From Amaurobius ferox (Eukaryota > Arthropoda > Arachnida > Araneae > Amaurobiidae), in contig OX578152.1 of the NCBI GenBank assembly GCA_951213105.1, positions 69,294,727 through 69,358,726 on the forward strand: 64,000 nt of DNA, in the 5' to 3' direction. Numbering within the stretch: the first letter of the stretch is position 1; each line of letters begins with the position of its first letter. The notes below the pieces were generated by a model, which was given only the letters and a program-made list of their open reading frames with translations, ran no database searches and was not told the origin of the DNA. The translations under genes and the position numbers were made by a program. Shown in pieces: positions 56,901 to 64,000 of the stretch.

Positions 56901-59900
56901 GACGTGCAATTCAATGGGGGGGGGGGGAAGCAAGTACTCCCATGTTGGAGATACCTATGTATATATATTTTGTGTGCAACTATTGCGTGTCATTTTTCTC
57001 GCGTACAGTGTTCCTAATTTTTTATTCTCTGGGTTGGCAGCTATGTACAAAGTTTCAAGAAAGTGATGGACCAAACCAATAACTGGAGAATTATTAGGAT
57101 TATTGTATGGTTTTTTATGCAGGTGTATAGGAAACCCCAGTGGTGCTTCATAATGAAGCATCTTTTGGGGGGCTATCTCGTTTCCTGTTAGAAATAGGAA
57201 ATAAAGTAAATTTCAAGTTGTAGCACATTGCAAAATTAGTGCTGAACATTTGTGTCTCCTTGCAAAAGATGGAAAGGAACTCTGAATGTCTATATAATCT
57301 AACTCCCCTCCAAAAAAATTGAACAATTAGACAATGTGACAGAATAAAATTTACTTTTATGCACAAAATACAAAATGTTCACCTTTTGCAATGATGTATG
57401 CTTGCACATGTGTAATGAGATGTCTCCACGTGCTTTGTAATGTCTTGCACTTACATGCAGATTAATAGCATTGTCTCTTTTAAAATTGTTATTTAGAGAG
57501 TTATTTTGCAACTTTTGCTCCTGAACAAAAATACTTGTGTAAAATACTAATTGTGTAGTGGTCTACAACTTTGTAATAGATGTTTTCTTCTATCTGTAAC
57601 AGAAAACAAAATAACCCCTATATCCCCTAAAAATGGGCATCAGTCCCCATAAAGCTGTCTTATCATATAATGCTATATATGGGTTTCCTATGCACCTGCA
57701 TAAAAATATACGATAACCCTAACAATTCTTGGGTTATTGACCTGATTTATAACTTTTCTTCGCACCCTATACAGGGTGTCCCAAAAAGATTGAAACACGC
57801 TTTAATTCTTTACCTGTTGGAGATAAGTGCACAATGTAAATTGCAAAAATGTTGAAAGTAAGGTAGGAAATAAGATTACGTTAATGAACTAGTCCTCCCA
57901 TTAATTTTCAAAATGTTACACTTTTTTAATTTTTATACGACCCCCTTAGACAAATTGCCCCTTAGGCATTCTATTGGCACTTGGCATTCTAATGATTGGC
58001 ACTTAGGCATAGAATTATATTATACACTCTAGCCAAATTGCAATTTTATTTGCAACTATTTATTCTTTATTAATTGCAACTCTAGCCAAAGTGCCATAGA
58101 TTGGCACTTTGGCAATTAGGTAATAATTGGCACTTAGGCATTCTATTGGCACTTGAGTGTATAATATAAACATTAATTTGATGTTGTCGTAAAAAACTGT
58201 TTTATATGTTTAAAAATAATTGGTAAGAGCTCTTCAATTTTCTTTTAATTGAACAGTTATCACAAAAAGGTTGAGAAACATTGATTTTAATGAATACCAT
58301 AGTATAATTTTTGCAAAATATGTGTTTTAGAGTTAAAAAGTTATTAACTTTTTCCAATCTTTATACTTTGGTTTCGTATTCTTTATTTAAAAAAAAGTAG
58401 GTTTAAATTTACTGTATTAGTTATCTTACTAGCTGCTTTTCTGTTATTTCAGACAGTTCATGGATGAATTAGTTACTTTAATTGAAAGAACTCCCAAGAT
58501 CAGATCAGCTACACGATGGAAACAACCACACATTTTAAAGTGAGTTTATGTGCATTTGTGTTGATGTACATTTGTGGCAGAAAAAGATTGAGCCAATCTT
58601 TTTCTGTCACAATCAATTGGTTATGAAATTTTGTTATTCTATTATAAAATTATATTCTATTTAAATGTTATTTTACTATAAAATAACATTTAAATTCATA
58701 TGAAAATTATAACATAAACTTCGTTGAACAGAAATTTGCATGTAAAATCATTTAATCTATTTCAATAAATGTGCTTCAGTACAGTCGAAATGGCATGAAA
58801 CATTCTGGTTCCATTTGTAAACTAAATTATTGCAACAATTTGGTAGGCGAAAATATCTGTTCTCGCTATACAAAATTATCTGCGTAGGCAAATCTAAAGA
58901 ATAAAACATGCTGGTCCCATTTGTAAACCAATGTACAAAAATACAATGTACAAGTACAATGTACAAGTTTGGTAAAAGTATGCTAAAATGGTAGTAAAAG
59001 TTATTCCCTTGCCATTTTTTAAACTTTTATAACAATCATTTAAGCACATTTGGAAATGTATGAATTTTTTATACCATGATGACCATAACTGATATAACAA
59101 TGTCATGTATAGAATACCATTTTTTTTTTTATTAAATTTATTTTTATATCATTATTTATTATTGAAATAAAATACATGGAATGAAAATTTGCCTGCCACA
59201 TAAACACATTTAATTTAATTTTACCACTAAACAATATGATATCAATTTCTTCAAATATTTTTTTGAAAAATAAAATTGTCTGCATTATTATATTTTTGTA
59301 GAAGATTTTTTTCTTAATATCTCCACAACCCCTGAGTGTACAAATTCAAAAAATAGAGTTACCCGTAATAATATAGGGAATTATCATAAAAAATAAAAAT
59401 AATAAAAATACAGAATGAATACTGAATATGAATGAATACTAAAATGTATTTTTATGAGTTTTTATTCATAAAGTATTCATTTCAAAATTTATAAAAATTC
59501 TTAAAACTAATTATTTTTTCAAGATGGTGACAAATCTGTCAGAGGGATAAATTGAATGCATTCTTCTGACTTGTGTTATACAATTTTATTGGAAAATGTA
59601 CCCGAAGTTGGCCAGGATTTTAAATGCGAACCTCTTATTAAAACTACATTTAAACTTACAGAGAATTAGCTAAAACCAAATGCAATGCTGAGTACATTTT
59701 CTAGTAATAAATAAAAATGTCTGTATCTCCAAATATTTTCTTTTCCATAGTAACCAGTTGCTAACATTCCACAATTCCAAACAGATGTTTCAGAAAGATG
59801 CAAGACTGAAAGGTATGATGTCACAAACTGGCTGCAGAGAACTTTTTTACTGGCTTTGGAAGCAAACTTATTTTATGATCTTTTTTTGTTCATGAATGTA

Positions 59901-62900
59901 ATGAACAAAGTAAAAGTTTCTTGACCTATTCTGAGAGGGAAAAGTGCCCTGAACCAAAATGGGGTTCTCAGAGCATTAAACTTGATAAATTCGTTGTTAG
60001 GGAGTCTTAGAGAGTGTAGATTAATTAAGATATGTTAAGTGATGTTATAGTATATGTGTTTTGGTAGGCAATCATATAATAATATTGAATGGGAGGAGTG
60101 TATGGCTCTCATGCATAAGTGAGGCGTGATGGAATAAGTCTTTTGAAATTTTATGAATAGCAGATATGAGATAAACTTTTGCAACTTTATCCCATCTTAT
60201 GATGGGCAAGTGTGTGTTTTGGCATATGCCAGTCTTGTGTGATATTTCTCTTTTTAAATTGGCTGGACTGTTCATTTGATTTCTGATTGACTCTCTTGGG
60301 GGAACTTTTAATCCGGATCTTGGTTATACCCCCCCCCCTTCCCGTTTCTTATATTTGCACCCATTGCCCATTTCGTTGTTTTGACTTTGGGTTTGTTGGT
60401 TTTCTTGCACTGATGAAGGGGATCCAGCATATCCTTGAAATAGCTGTATGCTGCAGTATTATCTTATTTGTAGGATAAGCTAATTGCCATTTATATCCAT
60501 TATGATTACCATTTATATCCAAAGCGTAGTAAAATTATCATTTTTCTGCATATACTATATACCATCATTGTGCCTGAAATTAATATTGTTTTAAAAATAA
60601 TGCTTTGAAAATTTTGAATTCAGAATAATTAGTGTTCTAATCATGTGAATGACTAAAACTTCTATCTAGTTTTGTTTTTTCATTATATATTCACACAAAA
60701 TTTCATAGTGTTACGAGTATTATTCTTAAATATAGTGGTCTTCTATCTGCAGACATACACACACAGATGGTCATATTTCCAAAAGTGTTCAAAATGTGTT
60801 CTGAATGCCTTATTATATGCCTAGCCCTCAAAATTTTAATTTAGAAATGTTTGGAAAAACAATACTTTCTTTATATAATAGAAGGAGAAAGTAAATATAT
60901 TATAAAATATATGAAGTCTCCTCTTGATTTTCTCATACATTCATATACCATAATATTTGCTACCACTTGCATTACTGTCATTATCAGAATTTAAAAAAAT
61001 TATATATCTTCAATTTTCATGTTATTCTTTTAAAATATTTCATAAAAAGTTCTTTAAAGTTTCTTGAGTTGGCAACAGCTTAGCAATACTATTGGAAGCA
61101 TTTGGCTTATTTGTGTTAATAGTTGATTTAATACCATTAAGACCATGGTATAATTCAAATTATCAATTTCCCCCATACACTGTATACAAACGTAATTGTT
61201 TCAGGAATTATCATAATTTTCCATAAGAAAATCTTAAAATTTGAATATTTTAAGTTCTAAACATGAGACTCGCTAAACATTATATTTAGTAATGGATAGC
61301 AGTAGGTCCATTCGTTCTTCAGTATACATGAGCCCACACATACATACAGACACGTGGACTTCTTTTCAAAAGTGTTCTGTATGATTCAGGAGGTCTTAAA
61401 ATATGCCTATTTTTAAAAAAATTTTGAACTAAAAAATTTTGGGGAAAGCAATACTTTATACAATAATATAAGAAAGTTAAAATTACAAATTTTTGGGAAT
61501 AAATAATAATCAGTTTGTATATTTTCAAAGGAATCTGCCTCCACCACTCAATGAAGCATTGAAGCCTCGGTCCTGGAAGCAAGTTTATTCCATGAAGGAA
61601 GTGAATAGCAGCCTTTCCAAAGTTCAAGTTGTTGGGTTTGCACAAAAACTGGTAATTGGTTCTGCATAGTATTTTTATTTTAATTTCACCATTGGTTAAT
61701 TTTTTATGCAAAATTCCTGCATTTCTATAATATAAGCAGACATTTGAAAATTAGGCAAATATGATTGTTTTAGGGTGTTATGAATCTCCTTAATCAGTTA
61801 ACATAAACAGTGTTGAAGACTCAGGCCACCCGAGTCACCCTAGCAATGATGCAACAGGATGCAGCAGGATGAGTGCAGCAAACAAGCATGAGCAACAGGA
61901 TGAGTGGCCGAACACAAACAGTGTGGAAGACCCAGACCACATGACTGACCCGAAGGCTTGCAGTAGCTTTTTGTGTGGCCGGGAACACAAACAGCATGTA
62001 CTAATTGAAAGAGTAAATACAACTGCAAGGTAACAGGCAAAGAATATAAGAGAAAAGGTATAAACAACAACAAAGAATGGCACATTGCCTATTGAAATCA
62101 AAACCATGACAATAAATACAGTAGCAGTTTTTGCCCACATATGTGCTAAAAAGTGGGGAAAAAAAGAAACAGATGAATGTTGATTAAAATAACATTGAAC
62201 AAGTAAAAGTAAATTCATTGTTTTTGACATTTGTTTTGTAATTGAAGTTGTTATTTGTAACTGTAATTTTATCTATGCTCATCAACCACCGGAACTCACT
62301 TTGTGAGTCGAGAGACTTCGTCTCACTCACTAATCTTATTTCAAGAGCTCTTTTATACTGCCTGCTATGCAGACGTAAAGCACCAGTTTGGATATGCCTA
62401 AGCTCACTTCACCAGCTCAGGAGATCTGCCCTCTGTTCTCTCCTGCTCACTCACCACCCTGAGCACATTCCCATAACCCATTTCCAAAAATTAATTGTTA
62501 ATGTGAGTGCATAAGCCGCTCAGTCCACCTATGCAATCCCTATGCACATGTGAAGCAGGTGTGATATGTCCGAAATAAGATTAAAAATTGCATGTCAATT
62601 TTTTATTTATTTATTTGTTAATATATAGACTTATAAAGCATTTCTTTTGTGAATTGTACTTTCAATTACATATTTACAACAATAAATCATTTATAAACTA
62701 GCAATAAAGATAGCCAACGCAACAACAACAAAAGTCTCAATGATAACTTCAGTATTATAGCTGTACAGAATTCAAAAAAGAAAAATTTTAATAAGCTTTA
62801 AGATTACTGAATATCATTGATTCGAATATGAAGATTTGAGTGATTTAAAATAAACAGGAAAACTATTGGAGAAAAAAGTTTTTCTTACTAATGGTAATGT

Positions 62901-63721
62901 TTTTGTTTTTTATAAATATTCATATTCAATGAATAGATGTTTCAGTTTTTCTGAATTCATTGATGGACAAAATTGATAGGTCATGTTAAATTCAGGATAA
63001 CATATTCCAGGTATTACGGTAATTTACTTCTGCTAGTTTTTAGAAATTTCAATACAAACAATTGATTTGTATTGAACTATTTGCCCAGTGCTATAATAAT
63101 ATGTATAAGTTCATTGCTTACTGTTATATTCTTATGTATATAAGTTTCATGATTTTAAGGTTTTTAAAATGACATAAAATAACTTTATTATTTATCTGTG
63201 GTTCAAATATATTTATTGTATGAAATCAATTTGCTGAAATCTAATATGTTTGGCCTAATTTTGTAGCATTAATTGAACTACAATCATATTTGTTTTATAG
63301 GATGTTTTTGGTGCCCTTAAAATATCTGCTGTTAGTTCTGGATACTGTTTAGGCAGCTGTAATTGGATTCTGTGGACAGCACATGAAAAGGTATTTCAAA
63401 GATTTTAGAACTTTACATAATTTTTTGTTAAATTTTAATGCTTGTATAACTATCTCAAAAGATCTTAATAGTCTTGTTTTGTAAAACAATTTTATATAAA
63501 ATTAAAAAATTTTAAGTCTACTTTTTTTACTGATCATTTTTTATTTTATATGAGTATTTGCTATATTGTTAGTGGTAGTGGCTAGAGGGGGCCTCAGGAG
63601 GTTTACTTAGCCTTCCTTGATAAAATATTCAGTTTTGTTGAGTTTCCGTTCAATTTCGTTTCAGCTCTTCTTGAATTTTGTTTCTGGCTACAGCTCTGGC
63701 ACAGACAATGAGTCAAAACTG
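44773..63721 (+). CDS. INTS9: INTS9, Integrator complex subunit 9 (9 coding exons visible, 3' end off window)
   Basis: A nuclear subunit of Integrator. It pairs with the endonuclease INTS11 in the module that cleaves snRNA 3' ends and attenuates promoter-proximal transcripts. Visible exons: 44773-44781, 47758-47885, 50004-50067, 51757-51819, 51913-52052, 58453-58539, 61531-61651, 63301-63390 and 63665-63721; 759 bases, 253 codons, all phases consistent. The product starts [20 protein letters not shown] and carries the metallo-beta-lactamase core: [55 protein letters not shown]. Where active relatives have the HxHxDH metal motif this protein has [11 protein letters not shown], the expected loss in INTS9. 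Vertebrate INTS9 is about 658 residues, so about 40% is here. The start is the first ATG after an in-frame TAA and gives the family MKL start. Confidence 0.95.
44782..47757. other. INTS9 intron 1
   Basis: About 3 kb, AT-rich. It contains an hAT-like protein relic (45538-46235) with a C17 tract at 45741-45757; otherwise no features except a (TATA)n-rich stretch near 47010-47075. Confidence 0.5.
45538..46235 (+). pseudogene. hAT-like transposase-derived relic
   Basis: Fragments in order: [20 protein letters not shown] and [17 protein letters not shown], then after a frame break IFESLRYEH, and from 45950 [20 protein letters not shown] followed by [20 protein letters not shown], ending near [20 protein letters not shown]. 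This order fits the C-terminal half of a transposase-derived family common in arthropods (an opening like L..DGPNVNK, later FQSE.PLIH.LY). A C17 tract and several stops interrupt it. The family name is from memory and moderately sure. Confidence 0.55.
47758..47885 (+). CDS. INTS9: INTS9 coding exon 2
   Basis: 128 bp, acceptor TTTTGCAG, donor TATAG-GTATGT. Encodes residues 4-45 ([20 protein letters not shown] through LPLPLVY) and two bases of Ser46. Confidence 0.97.
47886..50003. other. INTS9 intron 2
   Basis: AT-rich. At about 48505 the motif TTATATAATAAAAGAAAATG begins a stretch that runs to about 49270 and looks like a dispersed repeat (slightly GC-richer, with degenerate coding-like composition), but it has no recognised protein or boundary. 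Confidence 0.35.
50004..50067 (+). CDS. INTS9: INTS9 coding exon 3
   Basis: 64 bp, acceptor TATATTAG. Completes Ser46 and encodes [20 protein letters not shown] and a Gly (residues 47-67). Two donors overlap (GTGTAAG and GTAAGT); GGT-GTAAGTAA is chosen because it alone joins exon 4 in phase 0. Confidence 0.95.
50360..50475 (+). repeat. Dispersed repeat with ACTTTGGGTTTGCTGG motif, copy 1
   Basis: Shares ACTTTGGGTTTG(C/T)TGG, a GTATCC-like block and (C/A)AGCTGTATGCTG-like end with 60340-60470. It resembles the 3' end of a retroelement, but this is not established. Confidence 0.4.
50515..50763 (-). mobile_element. tRNA-derived SINE (copy 2, better preserved)
   Basis: Read on the minus strand from 50763, it starts GGCGCGGTAGCCCATTGG. 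It contains an A box (TAGCCCATTGG, 50746-50756) and a B box (GGTTCGATTCC, 50703-50713) at tRNA-like spacing, followed by a body of about 190 bp unrelated to tRNA. The second copy at 7143-7400 shares head and body. Transcription would be by RNA polymerase III, antisense to INTS9. Confidence 0.8.
51757..51819 (+). CDS. INTS9: INTS9 coding exon 4
   Basis: 63 bp, phase 0, acceptor TTTTTCAG, donor GAG-GTGAGA. Encodes [20 protein letters not shown] and a Glu (residues 68-88). Confidence 0.96.
51913..52052 (+). CDS. INTS9: INTS9 coding exon 5
   Basis: 140 bp after an intron of only 93 bp. Encodes residues 89-134: [42 protein letters not shown], plus AG of Arg135. It holds the degenerate position of the metal-binding motif. 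Confidence 0.97.
52190..52410 (+). repeat. Three tandem copies of a short GC-rich unit
   Basis: Each copy has a GGACGAGTCGGACGG-like core followed by CTGGGTCTTC and CACTTTTATTTAG; the first two are preceded by CCGGCCGTC. The core pairs with CCGTCC, so each can fold. Single related copies in other orientations lie near 50486, 50786, 61809, 61918 and 8018. Confidence 0.65.
52943..53857 (+). mobile_element. Decayed mariner-like element with inverted ends of about 110 bp
   Basis: Left end 52943-53053 and right end 53745-53857 are imperfect inverted repeats: GTCTGCAAACTCTTGCAGC versus GTCCGTGAACTCTGGCAAC, then ACACAGCA and ATATTTGCCATAGA in both. Each end abuts TA. The right end holds a perfect hairpin (AGAGGGGT and ACCCCTCT with A/T tails). 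The interior encodes the C-terminal half of a mariner-type transposase. Much of the N-terminal coding part is missing. Confidence 0.75.
53145..53613 (+). pseudogene. Mariner-like transposase remnant
   Basis: One frame reads [14 protein letters not shown] matter, then [36 protein letters not shown], a TAG stop where the family usually has Gln, then [20 protein letters not shown] with [20 protein letters not shown] and a normal C-terminus. [14 protein letters not shown] is a hallmark of this transposase group. The stop codon and missing N-terminus make it inactive. Confidence 0.8.
53855..53907. repeat. TA/TG microsatellite
   Basis: About 21 TA units followed by about 5 TG units, starting at the right end of the mariner-like element. 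Confidence 0.95.
55020..55700 (+). repeat. 169-bp tandem satellite inside the hAT element
   Basis: GCGATTGCGCAATTCAGTT recurs with its CGATTGCGCA core at 55181, 55350 and 55519, exactly 169 bp apart each time. Each unit also carries TCTTTTTCCATCCATCT, a GTTGCATATTAGATCGACTA block and TTATTTTCGCATAAA. The core holds the palindrome TTGCGCAA. An inverse, more diverged array lies at 590-1330. Confidence 0.9.
55854..56471 (+). pseudogene. hAT transposase C-terminal remnant
   Basis: The first frame (55854-56120) has [36 protein letters not shown] and [13 protein letters not shown], typical of hAT transposases in animals. After a frame change come [14 protein letters not shown] and, from about 56260, [10 protein letters not shown] and the dimerisation motif [20 protein letters not shown]. 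The N-terminal zinc finger and most of the catalytic domain are absent. Confidence 0.8.
57049..57767. mobile_element. Inverted-repeat element of about 0.72 kb abutting the hAT element
   Basis: The left arm (57050-57135) and right arm (57684-57767) pair along about 80 bp: ATGCAGGTGTATAGGAAACC on the left pairs with GGTTTCCTATGCACCTGCAT on the right, and further out CAATAAC and GAATT(A/G)TTAGG blocks pair too. The interior has no coding content of note. It starts within four bases of the hAT right end. Confidence 0.65.
57955..58168. repeat. Inverted repeat with GGCACTTNGGCA motifs
   Basis: Repeated GGCACTTAGGCATTCTATTG and TATTATACACT blocks occur in direct and inverted order (for example TATATTATACACTC against GAGTGTATAATATA), so the stretch folds as a foldback element. 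Confidence 0.6.
58453..58539 (+). CDS. INTS9: INTS9 coding exon 6
   Basis: 87 bp, acceptor TTATTTCAG, donor AA-GTGAGT. Completes Arg135 and encodes [20 protein letters not shown] and RWKQPHIL (136-163), then two bases of Lys164. It matches the ELVNFIERVPK-type segment of INTS9. Confidence 0.93.
58845..59310. repeat. Interspersed repeat family C, copy
   Basis: Begins with ACAAAATTATCTGCGTAGGC and ends with ATTGTCTGCATTATTATATT; block order as in 52720-54060 and 10640-11830. It carries no insertion. Confidence 0.45.
60340..60470 (+). repeat. Dispersed repeat with ACTTTGGGTTTGTTGG motif, copy 2
   Basis: Pairs with 50360-50475. It includes CTGATGAAGGGGATCCAGC and AGCTGTATGCTGCAG. Confidence 0.4.
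60890..61500 (+). repeat. Interspersed repeat family B, copy 2
   Basis: Same block order as 26440-27035. It ends about 30 bp before INTS9 exon 7. A partial extra copy of its right half precedes it (60655-60900), with the shared CCAAAAGTGTTC and ACAATACTTTCTTTATATAA blocks. Confidence 0.6.
61531..61651 (+). CDS. INTS9: INTS9 coding exon 7
   Basis: 121 bp, acceptor TTTTCAAAG, donor CTG-GTAATT. Completes Lys164 and encodes residues 165-204, including [40 protein letters not shown]; the VNSxLSKxQ segment is strongly conserved in INTS9. Confidence 0.96.
61652..63300. other. INTS9 intron 7
   Basis: Contains two members of the small AAGACCCAGACC repeat family (61809-61850 and 61918-61998) and a GC-richer stretch at 62270-62570 whose origin is unknown: it has no recognised protein and might be part of a retroelement LTR, since a late AATAAG-like signal occurs near 62575. 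The rest is AT-rich. Confidence 0.4.
63301..63390 (+). CDS. INTS9: INTS9 coding exon 8
   Basis: 90 bp, phase 0, acceptor TGTTTTATAG, donor AAG-GTATTT. Encodes [20 protein letters not shown] and [10 protein letters not shown] (205-234), matching the [21 protein letters not shown] region. Confidence 0.95.
63665..63721 (+). CDS. INTS9: INTS9 coding exon 9
   Basis: 57 bp, phase 0, acceptor TCGTTTCAG, donor CTG-GTAAGC. Encodes [19 protein letters not shown] (235-253). Similarity to the family's VSYVSGSS segment is short, but both splice sites and the phase fit. The gene continues past the window edge. Confidence 0.75.
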
Positions 63722-64000
63722 GTAAGCAAGCTAGGAAGCAAGCTATATCAGAGAAATAGCTAGATCAGGGTTAAATTTTAGGATCCCAAACCCACATTAT
63801 TTATGTATGTGACTTCACATTTGCATATTAAGGCTTCAGTAAAGTTATGGGTCAATGTGGCCCACTTTTAAATAACATAATATGTAAAATATGAAAATGA
63901 AATACATAATATGAAAAATATGAAAACATAATATGTAAATTAAATTATAGCATTAAAATATATATGATGTTTATGTCTGCCTGTCTGTTTCTTAGCGACA

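Larger units (their letters stand above)
54432..57045 (+). mobile_element. hAT element with internal satellite
   Basis: The left end CATAGCTGCCAACC and the right end GGTTGGCAGCTATG are perfect 14-bp inverted repeats. Inside, in order: a block rich in TTCCGGATTT and TCCCGATTT motifs (54445-54960), a 169-bp tandem satellite (55020-55700), a transposase remnant (55854-56471), and AT-rich DNA with G19 (56837-56855) and G12 tracts. No clear 8-bp target duplication was seen. Confidence 0.7.
52053..58452. other. INTS9 intron 5
   Basis: 6.4 kb, almost all repeats: tandem copies at 52190-52410, a family C copy split by a mariner-like element (52943-53857), a long TA/TG microsatellite (53855-53907), an hAT element (54432-57045), an inverted-repeat element (57049-57767), a possible element end at 57771 (ACAGGGTGTCCC) and an inverted repeat at 57955-58168. 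Confidence 0.55.
58540..61530. other. INTS9 intron 6
   Basis: About 3 kb. It contains family C (58845-59310), a dispersed repeat at 60340-60470 with a C10 tract at 60329-60338, and family B copies at 60655-60900 and 60890-61500. No other gene recognised. Confidence 0.5.

Noticed and set aside
57771..57790. ACAGGGTGTCCCAAAAAG as the start of a complete transposon
   Set aside because: It resembles a transposon end, but no matching inverted end or transposase was found nearby.
61835..62230. 131-codon hydrophobic minus-strand ORF
   Set aside because: It overlaps a dispersed repeat and low-complexity sequence; hydrophobicity follows base composition and no family was recognised.

Overview
The window is eukaryotic nuclear DNA: strongly AT-rich, with two multi-exon protein genes, GT-AG introns of up to about 10 kb, and introns full of transposon debris. 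The mix of Merlin/ISXO2-like, Tigger, piggyBac-like, mariner-like and hAT elements plus an I/R1-type LINE fits an arthropod. The intron sizes and repeat style suggest a chelicerate, perhaps a spider. That placement is inference; no species marker was seen.

Layout: the minus strand from 44006 to beyond the left edge carries PDIA6 (P5), an ER protein disulfide isomerase. Seven coding exons are visible: 43801-44006, 37740-37797, 27106-27369, 23373-23591, 15562-15711, 10165-10395 and 6848-6933. The last exon, which should hold the acidic tail and KDEL-type signal, was not found in 1-6847 and presumably lies off the window. The plus strand from 44773 to beyond the right edge carries INTS9, the inactive metallo-beta-lactamase partner of the Integrator endonuclease. 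Nine coding exons are visible: 44773-44781, 47758-47885, 50004-50067, 51757-51819, 51913-52052, 58453-58539, 61531-61651, 63301-63390 and 63665-63721. The start codons lie head to head, 766 bp apart. That interval holds an exact ER stress response element (CCAAT-N9-CCACG) about 200 bp upstream of the PDIA6 ATG.

Intron content. PDIA6 intron 1 holds the most striking structure: two Merlin-type elements in inverted orientation (38025-40933 and 40951-42198) meeting at a perfect palindrome centred on 40942. The second copy is an internal deletion derivative. Intron 2 holds a Tigger (pogo) element nested in a piggyBac-like element bounded by TTAA (29776-33308), and a 1.3 kb repeat whose sister copy lies at 4636-5977. 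Intron 4 holds a 5'-truncated LINE with RNase H. INTS9 introns hold an hAT-like relic (45.5-46.2 kb), a tRNA-derived SINE, a decayed mariner-like element with long inverted ends (52943-53857), and an hAT element with an internal 169-bp satellite (54432-57045) followed at once by an inverted-repeat element. Tracts of ten or more G or C recur through the window.

The two host genes do not act in one pathway (ER folding versus nuclear RNA 3' end processing). Their link is the shared upstream interval. No prokaryotic genes, CRISPR arrays, rRNA genes or intact tRNA genes were seen. Splice sites and reading phase were checked by hand and agree for every listed exon junction; repeat boundaries are approximate unless stated.
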